Shown: piece by piece, positions 17,814 through 25,621 of the stretch
How the letters are laid out: every line of letters begins with the position of its first letter
Position numbering within the stretch: the first letter of the stretch is position 1
NCBI RefSeq assembly: GCF_010548275.1
Contig: NZ_JAAGLT010000003.1
Span: 390,957 to 454,956 of the forward strand
Direction: 5' to 3'
Length of the DNA: 64,000 nucleotides
DNA from: Streptomyces sp. SID12488
GTDB taxonomy: Bacteria > Actinomycetota > Actinomycetes > Streptomycetales > Streptomycetaceae
Made by a program: the position numbers and the translations under genes
The notes under the pieces: generated by a model
Told to the model about the DNA's origin: nothing
Databases searched by the model: none
The model's input: only the letters and a program-made list of their open reading frames with translations

Positions 17814-18119
17814 TCAGCCCCTGTCGGCCACAGGCGAAGCAGGTGAAGCCGGAGAAGTCGAAGAAACCGAAGAAGTAGACGGAGTCGCAGCAGCCCGGGT
17901 GGCTCTCCTGGCCGTCTGCCGTGATCTCAGCTCCCCTCTGAGGATGAACCCCCGAAGGACCGCGATGGCCAGAAACGCGACGCCGAAGCCGAATCTGGCC
18001 CATCCTCCGGCCCGGATGGTCCAGTAGAAGGCGGTGCCGCTGAAGAAGAGGCAGATGGCGATGATCAGGGGTTCGCGGATGTAGAAGGGCAGGACGCGGA
18101 GTATCAGGCTGATCAGCAT
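17814..18119 (-). CDS. Small membrane protein of unknown function
   Basis: The 101-aa product has two predicted membrane helices (about 12-31 and 38-60) and a Ser/Ala/Thr-rich tail ending in repeats of SSTSPASPAS. It runs against the immunity genes. No ribosome site stands out upstream of ATG 18119. Small hydrophobic proteins at the end of toxin arrays can be immunity proteins for pore-forming toxins, but there is no direct support for that here. Confidence 0.5.
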   Translation of the reverse strand: MLISLILRVLPFYIREPLIIAICLFFSGTAFYWTIRAGGWARFGFGVAFLAIAVLRGFILRGELRSRQTARRATRAAATPSTSSVSSTSPASPASPVADRG

Positions 18120-18428
18120 CCGCGCAGTGGATCAGGCACGAACCGCTCAGACTGTGACGGAGGCCACAATTCCGGAGATGAGGTTTACGCGCGAAGTTGT
18201 CGAAGGTGTGAAGAATCTTGGCAGGTCCATCCTCGAAAGGTGCATCCGCTTCGGTAGGGGCGCCCCGCCAACTACCCTCCCGGGCACCCGACTTGTGGCA
18301 TATTCGCCTTACTCTCCGTCGATCAAGCTCCACCTTCCGTTAGTTGATCTAGAAGATTCGCTGTTGAGCGGGCCATGCCGTGGATAAGGTGCTGATGCAA
18401 GAGGACGTCACAGGGGCGATCTGAGGCG
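18120..18428. other. Intergenic region before the Tad locus
   Basis: These 309 bases are less GC-rich than their surroundings and hold no ORF with Streptomyces codon pattern. The A/T-rich part near 18330-18390 (TTAGTTGATCTAGAAGATTC and GTGGATAAGGTGC) is a reasonable place for the promoter of the Tad operon. Confidence 0.4.
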
Positions 18429-19367
18429 GTGGCCGACCACCCCGCCGCAGTGAACGGGGTGGTGTGCAGCGTGCCGACCGCGATAGCCGTCACCAGTTCC
18501 GACCTGGTGCTCCCACCGCATGACCGGCAGACCCCGCCCGCCGCCGTCCCGTCCCTCGACACCCTCGACGGCGCCCTCATGGGCATGCACACCCTCGTCG
18601 AGCAGCACGGGTACGTCATCGCTCTCTACCCGGCGTCCACGGACCCGGCCGTCACCCGGCGGCTGCACACCGTGCGTTCCGTCCTGGAGAGCGACCGTAT
18701 CGCGCTGCTCGCCGTCGATCTGCCGCCCCTCGGAGTCGCCCTGCTCGCCCAGCAGTTGAGGCAGCTCTCCATGTGCGACTTCAGCCCGGGGGTGCTGGCC
18801 TCCTCCGCCCGGCTGCTCGCCCACTACATCTACGCAGGCGCCCACCTCGGCTCCGTCGCCAAGCTCGACCGGGTGCCCGTCTCCCTCAAGTCGCACGCCA
18901 AGTCCTGGGTACCGGGCGCGCAGTTCGCCGTACTGGCCAATCCACGAGCCCAGCTCGTACGGGTCGGCCAGGAGGAGTTGACCGGCCCCGAGTTCGGCAC
19001 GCGACTGCTCGTCGCGCAGGGGCAGCCGCCCTCCGACTGGGTCACCTCGACCCTCGCACCCGCCTGGCGCGTGCAGGGCGTCGCGCCGGTTCCACTGCCC
19101 GCGGAGTCCGCGCGCTGGTGGGGGACCGGGAAGATCGTCGAGTTCGCGGCTGGGCTGCACGACGTCTCCGTGCTCTACCAACTGGTCTCCTCCGTACGCC
19201 GCGAGGAGTGCCACTGGTGCGGCCTCGAACTCATCGGCGACCGCTGCGGATTCTGCGCCGCCCCACTCGTATCGCCTTCGGAGCTTCCCGTGGCCCTCGG
19301 GCGGGCAGGAACCCCGGCAGGAGCATCAGGAACACCAGTACGAGCACTGCCCCGAGGTACGACGTAG
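18429..19367 (+). CDS. Unknown protein with C-terminal zinc ribbon, first gene of Tad locus
   Basis: The 312-aa product has no signal peptide. Residues about 40-240 look like one alpha/beta domain (IALYPASTDPAVTRRLHTVR, RIALLAVDLPPLGVALLAQQ). Near residue 260 a compact CxxC...CxxC motif (CHWCGLELIGDRCGFC) should bind zinc. The gene lies 57 bases ahead of the CpaB gene on the same strand and is probably co-transcribed with the pilus genes. I recognise no family. The zinc ribbon suggests a cytoplasmic adaptor or regulator of pilus assembly. GTG 18429 is the first start with the conserved pattern. Confidence 0.65.
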   Translation: MADHPAAVNGVVCSVPTAIAVTSSDLVLPPHDRQTPPAAVPSLDTLDGALMGMHTLVEQHGYVIALYPASTDPAVTRRLHTVRSVLESDRIALLAVDLPPLGVALLAQQLRQLSMCDFSPGVLASSARLLAHYIYAGAHLGSVAKLDRVPVSLKSHAKSWVPGAQFAVLANPRAQLVRVGQEELTGPEFGTRLLVAQGQPPSDWVTSTLAPAWRVQGVAPVPLPAESARWWGTGKIVEFAAGLHDVSVLYQLVSSVRREECHWCGLELIGDRCGFCAAPLVSPSELPVALGRAGTPAGASGTPVRALPRGTT

Positions 19368-19424
19368 ACGTAAGAGATGTAGAAGACGTGTCCGTCCCCA
19401 CCCCCGATCGAGGTTGTCCGCGTC

Positions 19425-20144
19425 ATGAACTCACGCCAGCGCCGCGGCGTCATCCTGCTGGTCCTCTCGATCCTGTGCGCCATCGGCGCCTTCGTCGGAG
19501 TGCTCTCGGTGATCCGCGACGTGAACTCCAAGGTCGGCCCAGAGGTGACGGCGTACCGCCTCAAGAGCGACATCGCGCCCTACAAGGAGCTCACGGCCGA
19601 CCAGTTCGAGAAGATCTCCATGCCGAAGCGGTGGTTGTCGGAGACGGCTGTCACGCGCGTCTCCCAGATCCGCGGCAAGGTCGCGGTGACCCGGTTGGAG
19701 AAGGGCTCCCTGCTGCAGAGCGACATGATCGTCGACCGGCCCGAACTGGCCGCCGGTGAGCAGGAGATCGCGATCCTGATCGACGCGTCGACCGGTGTGG
19801 CCGGAAAGATCAACCCGGGGTCGCTCGTCAACATCTACGCCACCTTCGAGTCCAAGGACAGCGACAAGGGCGTCGACGAGGCAAAACTGCTCGTCACGAA
19901 CGTGCGCGTCATCGACGTCGGCAAACTCACCGCCCTGGAAACGGGGCAGTCGAGCAGCGAACGCCAGCGTACGGCGACGGAGGCCGTCCCGATCACCTTC
20001 GCGCTCAAGACGGCGGACGCCCAACGCGTCGCGTACGCCGAGTCGTTCGCCGAACACGTCCGCCTGTCCCTGGTCGCGGGCGGCGAGCTGACGGCCGTCC
20101 CCGATGCCGCCGACCGTACGTACACCCTCAACAAGGACAAGTAG
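19425..20144 (+). CDS. cpaB: SAF-domain Flp pilus assembly protein CpaB/RcpC
   Basis: The 239-aa product has an N-terminal membrane anchor (about 7-30), an SAF domain (about 40-105; APYKELTADQFEKI and GKVAVTRLEKGSLLQSDMIV) and an RcpC-type C-terminal domain (EIAILIDASTGVAGKINPGS, NVRVIDVG). CpaB proteins sit outside the membrane and connect the Tad inner-membrane platform to the wall or outer channel. In a Gram-positive setting there is no secretin, so the protein probably guides the fibre through peptidoglycan. It is the first clearly pilus-specific gene of the operon. Confidence 0.88.
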   Translation: MNSRQRRGVILLVLSILCAIGAFVGVLSVIRDVNSKVGPEVTAYRLKSDIAPYKELTADQFEKISMPKRWLSETAVTRVSQIRGKVAVTRLEKGSLLQSDMIVDRPELAAGEQEIAILIDASTGVAGKINPGSLVNIYATFESKDSDKGVDEAKLLVTNVRVIDVGKLTALETGQSSSERQRTATEAVPITFALKTADAQRVAYAESFAEHVRLSLVAGGELTAVPDAADRTYTLNKDK

Positions 20145-20153
20145 GAGGCGGGC

Positions 20154-20249
20154 ATGAGGTCCGTACGTACGAAGCCGCAGCCCCAGGGATGCTCCCGGCC
20201 CCAGCGACGGTCGCAGCCGCAGGCGTGCCTTCCGAGGGCGCGCCGATGA
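20154..20249 (+). CDS. Basic 31-codon mini-ORF ahead of cpaE
   Basis: ATG 20154 is preceded by AGGAGG at ideal spacing, and the 31-codon frame ends at TGA 20247-20249, overlapping the ATG of cpaE (20246) as ATGA. The peptide starts MRSVRTKPQPQGCSRPQRRS and is rich in Arg, Gln and Pro with two cysteines. No other strong ribosome site controls cpaE apart from a GAGGG 8 bases before it. It could be a translational coupling device, a small regulatory peptide, or a remnant. A similar mini-ORF precedes tadB. Confidence 0.5.
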   Translation: MRSVRTKPQPQGCSRPQRRSQPQACLPRARR

Positions 20250-21874
20250 CCATCCGCGTCCTCGCCGCCACCGCCGACATCGAGTCCGCCCGCGCCCTGA
20301 GCACCCTCCTCAGCCGGCTCCCCGACGCCGAACCCGCCCCGCCCGTCGCCGACTCGACCGCGCTGCTCGACACCCTGGCCCGGCTGGCCGCCGAGTCCCT
20401 CGACGAGCTGCCGGAAGTCGTCCTCGTGCACGAGCGGATAGGGCCCGTCCCGGCCCTCGACCTCGTACGCGACCTCGTGATGCGCTTCCCGGCCGTCGGC
20501 GTCGTCCTCATCACCGCCGACCCCAGCACCGGCGTCCTCACCGCCGCCATGGACTCCGGCGCCCGCGGCATCGTCCAACTGCCTCTGGGCTACGAGGCCT
20601 TGGCGGAGCGCGTGACGGCCGCAGCGGCCTGGTCGTCGGGCATGCGGCGCCATCTCGGCAGCACGGCACCGGAGTTGTTCGCGGGACCGGGCGGTACGGT
20701 CGTCACCGTGACCGGCGCCAAGGGCGGCGTCGGCGCCACTGTCACGGCCGTCCAACTCGCCCTCGCCGCACGGGCGTCGGGCCACACCGTCGCCCTCCTC
20801 GACCTGGACCTCCAGTCGGGGGACGTGGCCTCCTACCTGGACGTCCAGTTCCGCAGGTCGATCGCCGACCTGGCCGCCATCACGGACATCAACTCGCGCG
20901 TTCTCCAGGACGCCGTCTTCGTCCACGACTCCGGCGTCGGCCTGCTCCTCGCCCCCGCCGAGGGCGAACGCGGCGAGGAGGTCACCGACAGGGTCGCACG
21001 CCAGGTCGTCGCCGCCCTGCGCTCCCGCCACGACGTCGTCATCGTCGACTGCGGCGCCCGGATGGACTCTGCCACGGCCGCCGCCGTCGAGATGGCCGAC
21101 CACGCCCTGCTCCTCGTCACCCCGGACGTCGTCGCCGTACGCGCCGCCAAACGCATGGTCCGCCTCTGGGACCGTCTCCAGATCCGCAAGGCCGAGGAGA
21201 CCCTGACCGTCGTCAACAGGCAGTCCAAGGGTACGGAGATCCAGCCCTCGTTGGTCGAGAAGGTCACCGGCACCAAGGTCGCCCGCGCGACGATTCCCGC
21301 CGCGTTCAAGGAACTTCAGGGCGTTGTGGACGCCGGACGGCTCCAGGACCTGGACGCCCGGTCGACGGTCAAGCAGGCCCTCTGGTCGCTGGCGGGGGAG
21401 TTGGGGCTGGTCGTCGTCCAGGAAGGGGGCGGCGGCAAGCGACGTAAGTCGTCATCGTCGTCGGACCGGGGCACAACGGGCCTGCGCCGCCGCGGAGAAC
21501 GCGGCGACCGAGGTGCCGTGACCCTCGAATTCGCTGGCATGTTCCCGCTGTTGCTCGTCGTGATGAGCATCCTGTGGCAGTGCGTGCTGTACGGCTACAC
21601 GTACTCGTTGGCCGGCAACGCGGCGGACGAGGCGGCTCGCGCGGCCACCGCCGCCTACGCCCTCGACCCCGGCGGATACGCGGGAGCCTGCGAGAGCGCG
21701 GGCGGCGAGCACCTCCCCGGCGCCTGGAATGGCGCCGCTATCAACTGTGGTCCCGACGGCGAGATCATGAAGGCCACTGTCCGCGCCCAAGTACCGCTGT
21801 TCTTCCCGGGGTTCGACGTCAACTGGACGGTGAACGGCGAGGCGGGGGCGGCGCTGGAGGGGGACGAGAACTGA
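20246..21874 (+). CDS. CpaE-like ATPase fused to a TadE pseudopilin domain
   Basis: The 542-aa protein has three parts: a receiver-like domain (1-125, MTIRVLAATADIESARALST), a MinD/CpaE-type P-loop ATPase (about 150-390; deviant Walker TGAKGGVGAT at 156-165, DLDLQSGDV, VIVDCGARMDS), then, after a Lys/Ser/Arg linker, a TadE domain (423-542) with DRGAVTLEF and a membrane helix. Gly423 then Ala-Val-Thr-Leu-Glu fits a prepilin peptidase site with Glu at +5. CpaE positions the Tad machine; TadE is a minor pseudopilin. The two are usually separate genes. An internal GTG (21518) with GAGG upstream could also yield TadE lacking its leader. The frame is open throughout, with no frameshift visible. Confidence 0.85.
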   Translation: MTIRVLAATADIESARALSTLLSRLPDAEPAPPVADSTALLDTLARLAAESLDELPEVVLVHERIGPVPALDLVRDLVMRFPAVGVVLITADPSTGVLTAAMDSGARGIVQLPLGYEALAERVTAAAAWSSGMRRHLGSTAPELFAGPGGTVVTVTGAKGGVGATVTAVQLALAARASGHTVALLDLDLQSGDVASYLDVQFRRSIADLAAITDINSRVLQDAVFVHDSGVGLLLAPAEGERGEEVTDRVARQVVAALRSRHDVVIVDCGARMDSATAAAVEMADHALLLVTPDVVAVRAAKRMVRLWDRLQIRKAEETLTVVNRQSKGTEIQPSLVEKVTGTKVARATIPAAFKELQGVVDAGRLQDLDARSTVKQALWSLAGELGLVVVQEGGGGKRRKSSSSSDRGTTGLRRRGERGDRGAVTLEFAGMFPLLLVVMSILWQCVLYGYTYSLAGNAADEAARAATAAYALDPGGYAGACESAGGEHLPGAWNGAAINCGPDGEIMKATVRAQVPLFFPGFDVNWTVNGEAGAALEGDEN

Positions 21875-22269
21875 TGAGGACATGGCGCCGGCGCCTCCGG
21901 GGCCGACTTGCGAACCGCCTCCGGGACGAGAGGGACCGGGGTTCCTCCATCCTGGAGTTCACCGGTTTCCTCCCGATCCTCATCATCATCGGCCTGGCCT
22001 GCATCCAGCTCGGCCTGATCGGCTACGGCATCAACCAGGCCGGTACGGGAGCCCGCGCGGCGGCCCGGGCGACCACCCTCGGTGGCGACGGGCCGGCGGC
22101 GGGCATCGCCTCCGTCAGCGGCTGGCTCAACCCCCAGGTGGACGCGCCGCTGGGCGCGGGCGAGACGAGCACCGCGACCGTGACCGTCACCGTCCCCGCG
22201 ATCATCCCGATCTTCGACTCCTGGCCCGTGACGCGCAAAGTCACGATGCCCAACGACGAAGACGACTGA
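21874..22269 (+). CDS. tadE: TadE-family pseudopilin
   Basis: The 131-aa product has a basic leader, the prepilin-type site RGSSILEF with Glu at +5, a hydrophobic helix (about 30-52) and a short extracytoplasmic domain. TadE proteins are minor pilins processed by a prepilin peptidase and needed for pilus biogenesis. ATG 21874 overlaps the preceding stop (TGATG) with GGAGGGGGA upstream, so it is coupled to the CpaE-TadE fusion gene. Having this second TadE directly after a fused one suggests a heterodimeric minor pilin pair. Confidence 0.88.
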   Translation: MRTWRRRLRGRLANRLRDERDRGSSILEFTGFLPILIIIGLACIQLGLIGYGINQAGTGARAAARATTLGGDGPAAGIASVSGWLNPQVDAPLGAGETSTATVTVTVPAIIPIFDSWPVTRKVTMPNDEDD

Positions 22270-22358
22270 CCCACTGACCAGGTGCGCTGACCGACCGAAC
22301 AAGTTCACTGACCGACCGATCAACGCAAGCCGACTGGAGAGGAGTTGAGACAGAGACC

Positions 22359-23705
22359 ATGAGCCTGCGCTCCCGCATAGCCTCCGCCGACGACAACGGC
22401 AACGGAGCCGCGCGTGAGGACGGCCACCTCGTCGCCGTCTACCGTGCCAAGCTCCTCGAAGAGATCGACCTCGCGGAGATGTCCAGCCTCGCGGCAGCGG
22501 AACGCCGCGTCCGGCTGGAACGGGTCCTCGGCCACATCATCAGCCGCGAGGGACCGGTTCTCTCCTCCGCCGAACGCTCCCAGCTCATCCGGCGAGTGGT
22601 CGACGAAGCCCTCGGCCTGGGCGTTCTCGAACCGCTCCTCGCCGACGCGTCGATCACCGAGATCATGGTCAACGGCCCCGACTCGATCTTCGTGGAACGA
22701 GCGGGCCGCGTCGAACAGCTCCCCATGCGCTTCGCGTCGAGCGAGCAGCTGATGCAGACCATCGAGCGGATCGTCTCCACGGTCAACAGGCGGGTGGACG
22801 AGTCGAATCCGATGGTCGACGCCCGTCTGCCCACCGGCGAACGCGTCAACGTCATCATCCCGCCGCTGTCCCTCACCGGCCCGACGCTCACGATCCGCCG
22901 CTTCCCCCGCGCCTACACCCTCCCGGAGTTGATCGGCCTCGGCTCGCTGGACGAGCAGATGCTGATGCTCCTCGCCGCGTTCGTCCGGGCCCGCTTCAAC
23001 GTCATCGTCAGCGGCGGCACGGGCACCGGCAAGACGACGCTCCTCAACGCCCTGTCCGGCCTGGTCCCCTCCCACGAACGCATCATCACCATCGAGGACT
23101 CGGCCGAACTCCAGCTCCAGCAGGAGCATGTGATCCGCCTCGAATCCCGCCCGCCGAACGTGGAGGGCAAGGGGCAGATCACCATCCGCGACCTGGTCCG
23201 CAACTCCCTGCGCATGCGCCCCGACCGCATCATCGTCGGTGAGGTCCGAGGCGGTGAGACCCTCGACATGCTCCAGGCGATGTCCACGGGCCACGACGGG
23301 TCCCTGGCCACCGTCCACGCCAACTCGGCGGAGGACGCGCTGATGCGCCTGCAGACCCTGGGCTCGATGTCCGAAGTCATGATTCCCTTCGAGGCGTTGA
23401 AGGACCAGATCAACTCGGCGGTCGACGTGGTCGTCCAACTCGCCCGCCACGTCGACGGCACCCGTCGCATCGCGGAGATCGCCCTGCTGGTGTCCCACGG
23501 CCGCGAACAGTTCCGCATCGTGACCGTCTCCCGCTACGTCACCCGCCCGACCGGCCCCGACCGCGTCGCCCAGGGCTACTTCGAACACCTCCCGGTGCCG
23601 CGCCCGGTCGCCGAGAAGCTGTACCTGGCGAACGAATCGCTGCCCCCGGCGTTCGGAGTGGCCGAGGTGCTCGACGTACTGGACACAAGGCAGGCGATCG
23701 GATGA
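22359..23705 (+). CDS. cpaF: CpaF/TadA-type secretion ATPase
   Basis: The 448-aa protein is a VirB11-like hexameric ATPase of the Tad system. It has the N-terminal domain ([20 protein letters not shown]), Walker [10 protein letters not shown] (about 219-227), the Asp box [11 protein letters not shown], Walker B-like [17 protein letters not shown] and the His box [15 protein letters not shown]. It powers pilin extension at the cytoplasmic face. GGAGAGGAG lies 14 bases before ATG 22359, with a five-codon TTG frame between them that also ends in an ATGA overlap. The stop overlaps a downstream mini-ORF. Confidence 0.93.
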   Translation: MSLRSRIASADDNGNGAAREDGHLVAVYRAKLLEEIDLAEMSSLAAAERRVRLERVLGHIISREGPVLSSAERSQLIRRVVDEALGLGVLEPLLADASITEIMVNGPDSIFVERAGRVEQLPMRFASSEQLMQTIERIVSTVNRRVDESNPMVDARLPTGERVNVIIPPLSLTGPTLTIRRFPRAYTLPELIGLGSLDEQMLMLLAAFVRARFNVIVSGGTGTGKTTLLNALSGLVPSHERIITIEDSAELQLQQEHVIRLESRPPNVEGKGQITIRDLVRNSLRMRPDRIIVGEVRGGETLDMLQAMSTGHDGSLATVHANSAEDALMRLQTLGSMSEVMIPFEALKDQINSAVDVVVQLARHVDGTRRIAEIALLVSHGREQFRIVTVSRYVTRPTGPDRVAQGYFEHLPVPRPVAEKLYLANESLPPAFGVAEVLDVLDTRQAIG

Positions 23706-23764
23706 ACACGCGGACGAGGACCGTCCCGAGGACCCGTACAACTGGGCGGAGCGAGCAGCCATGA
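23702..23764 (+). CDS. Basic 20-codon mini-ORF joining cpaF and tadB
   Basis: ATG 23702 overlaps the cpaF stop (ATGA) and the TGA at 23762-23764 overlaps the tadB ATG at 23761 (again ATGA). The peptide is [20 protein letters not shown], with five Arg and no acidic residue but one Glu. A ribosome ending cpaF could re-initiate here and pass directly to tadB. The exact double overlap is unlikely to be chance, though the peptide itself may have no function. Confidence 0.5.
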   Translation: MNTRTRTVPRTRTTGRSEQP

Positions 23765-24702
23765 ACAACTCGGTCCCGCTGACGTTGGGCGCCACCATGC
23801 TGTGCTGCACGCTCGCCGTCGCGGGCGTGCACACGTACGCCGCCGGCCGCGCCCAGCGCCAGGCACTCGAAGACCGCCTCGCCGGGGGCGGCGCGCTGCA
23901 CACCGCGGTCGGCCGCGTACGCCGGTTCGCGACCGTCGACCGCCGACTCCGCCGCACCCGCCTCGGCCGCGAGATCCACCTCCGCCTCTCGGCGACCGGA
24001 CTGGACCTGACAGCGGGCGAGTTCTTCACGTACGTCGCGGCAGTCGGCGTCGCGCTGTGGCTGCTGGCAGCCGCCGTACTGGCCCCTTTCTTCGGCCCGA
24101 TCGCCGCGCTGGTGACGGTCTGGGGCGCGGCGATCTTCCTCAACTGGCAGCGCCAGAAACGTATCGAGGCGTTCATCAACCAACTCCCCGACGTGGCGCG
24201 TCTGCTGGCGAACGCCACGGCGGCCGGCCTCGCCCTGCGTACGTCACTGGCGATGGCGGCGGAGGAACTGGAGGCCCCGGCAGGTGAGGAACTTGCCCGG
24301 GTGGCCGACCAGTTGAGCCTCGGACGGTCGATCGACGACGCACTGGGAGAACTGGCGGAACGCCTCCCCTCCCGTGAACTGGTCGTACTCGTCACCACGT
24401 TGGTGTTGGCGAACAAGGCGGGCGGCTCGGTGGTCAGCTCGCTCCGCAACCTCACCCAGACCCTGGAGGACCGCAAGGAGACGCGCAGGGAGGTCCGCAC
24501 GATGCTGTCGGAGGTCAACGCGACGGCCTTCACGGTCCCTTGCCTGGGCCTCGGCTCACTCCTCCTCGTCAACTCCTCGAACGAGGGCGCGTTGGAGAAG
24601 GTGACCGGCTCCCCCCTCGGCCAGGGCCTGATCCTCCTCTCCCTGGGCCTGTACACGGTCGGCTTCTTCGTCATCCGCCGCCTGGGCAAGATCGAAGTCT
24701 GA
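23761..24702 (+). CDS. tadB: TadB-like pilus assembly membrane protein
   Basis: The 313-aa protein has an N-terminal hydrophobic segment, a paired helix region (about 85-125), a T2SSF domain (NQLPDVARLLANATAAGLAL through VVLVTTLVLANKAGGSV, about 140-225) and a C-terminal membrane helix pair. TadB and TadC form the inner-membrane platform on which CpaF acts. It is followed by TadC after 17 bases. Confidence 0.9.
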   Translation: MNNSVPLTLGATMLCCTLAVAGVHTYAAGRAQRQALEDRLAGGGALHTAVGRVRRFATVDRRLRRTRLGREIHLRLSATGLDLTAGEFFTYVAAVGVALWLLAAAVLAPFFGPIAALVTVWGAAIFLNWQRQKRIEAFINQLPDVARLLANATAAGLALRTSLAMAAEELEAPAGEELARVADQLSLGRSIDDALGELAERLPSRELVVLVTTLVLANKAGGSVVSSLRNLTQTLEDRKETRREVRTMLSEVNATAFTVPCLGLGSLLLVNSSNEGALEKVTGSPLGQGLILLSLGLYTVGFFVIRRLGKIEV

Positions 24703-24719
24703 GGGGAGTGAGTGATCCG

Positions 24720-25610
24720 ATGCTGCCACTGCTACTTGCCTTGGTGATGGCGATCGCCGTCGCGGGCGCCCTGCTGGGCATCCGCATGATCCGGGCCGAC
24801 GCCAAACTCCCCTCCGACCTGCTCCTCGCCCTGGAGGTGGGCGGTACCCGGGTCTCGAAGGCAGACTCGGCGGTGGACCGCATGGGCATGCGCTTCGCGC
24901 CCCTCGTCCTACGCCTGATGGGCCCTCGCCGGGTCGACGCGAAACGCCTGCGCATCGACATGGCGGGCAACCCCGGCGGCCTGACCATCACCCGCTACGC
25001 GGCCCGCCGAGCGGTCTACCTCACCTTCGGCGTCCTCCTCGGCCTGATCTTCCTCACCAACGGCCAACTGGTCCTCGCGGTCATTACGTTCGCGTTCGGA
25101 GTGACGGCCGCGGACGCGGCGATCTGGCAGGCGGTACGGGAACGCAAGGACGTCATCGACCGCACACTCCCCGACTTCCTGGACGTCCTCGCGGTCGTGG
25201 TCTCGGCGGGCCTGGGCTTTCGCCAGGCCCTGGACCGGGTGGCGGAGAAGTACGAGGGCCCCTGGGCGGACGAACTCCGCATCACACTCCGACAGATGGA
25301 CCTGGGCGTCAGCCGCCGCCAGGCCTTCGACCAGCTCCGCAAGCGCAACTCCAGTGAGCAGGTGGCCCAGTTCGTCTCGGCGCTCCAGCAGGGCGAGGAA
25401 CTCGGCTCCCCGATCGCCGAGACCCTGATCCAGATCGCCGCCGACATGCGCCGCACCGACGCCCAGGAATCCCGCCGCCGCGCAGCGAAGACGATCCCCA
25501 AGGCAACCCTCGTAACCCTGGTGTTCATGCTCCCGGCAACCATGATCCTCATCGCGACAGGCATGTTCCTCGGCTCGGGTGCGAACTTCGGCTCGATTCT
25601 GGGACGTTGA
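24720..25610 (+). CDS. tadC: TadC-like pilus assembly membrane protein
   Basis: The 296-aa protein has three to four membrane helices and the T2SSF-type core VIDRTLPDFLDVLAVVVSAG, GLGFRQALDRVAEKY, LGSPIAETLIQIAADMR, followed by a C-terminal helix (TLVTLVFMLPATMILIATG). It pairs with TadB as the platform of the Tad machine. ATG 24720 was chosen; GTG 24708 is an alternative four codons upstream. The stop overlaps or abuts the histidine kinase gene. Confidence 0.9.
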   Translation: MLPLLLALVMAIAVAGALLGIRMIRADAKLPSDLLLALEVGGTRVSKADSAVDRMGMRFAPLVLRLMGPRRVDAKRLRIDMAGNPGGLTITRYAARRAVYLTFGVLLGLIFLTNGQLVLAVITFAFGVTAADAAIWQAVRERKDVIDRTLPDFLDVLAVVVSAGLGFRQALDRVAEKYEGPWADELRITLRQMDLGVSRRQAFDQLRKRNSSEQVAQFVSALQQGEELGSPIAETLIQIAADMRRTDAQESRRRAAKTIPKATLVTLVFMLPATMILIATGMFLGSGANFGSILGR

Positions 25611-25621
25611 GGGCGGACGGG

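Noticed and set aside
18127..18387. An 86-aa plus-strand ORF before the Tad locus
   Set aside because: Codon use is unlike the neighbours, there is no ribosome site, and the product lacks any pattern.
22320..24689. A 789-aa open frame antisense to cpaF and tadB
   Set aside because: High third-position GC leaves long open frames opposite real genes. The plus strand has clear CpaF and TadB motifs, and the antisense product has no recognisable pattern.
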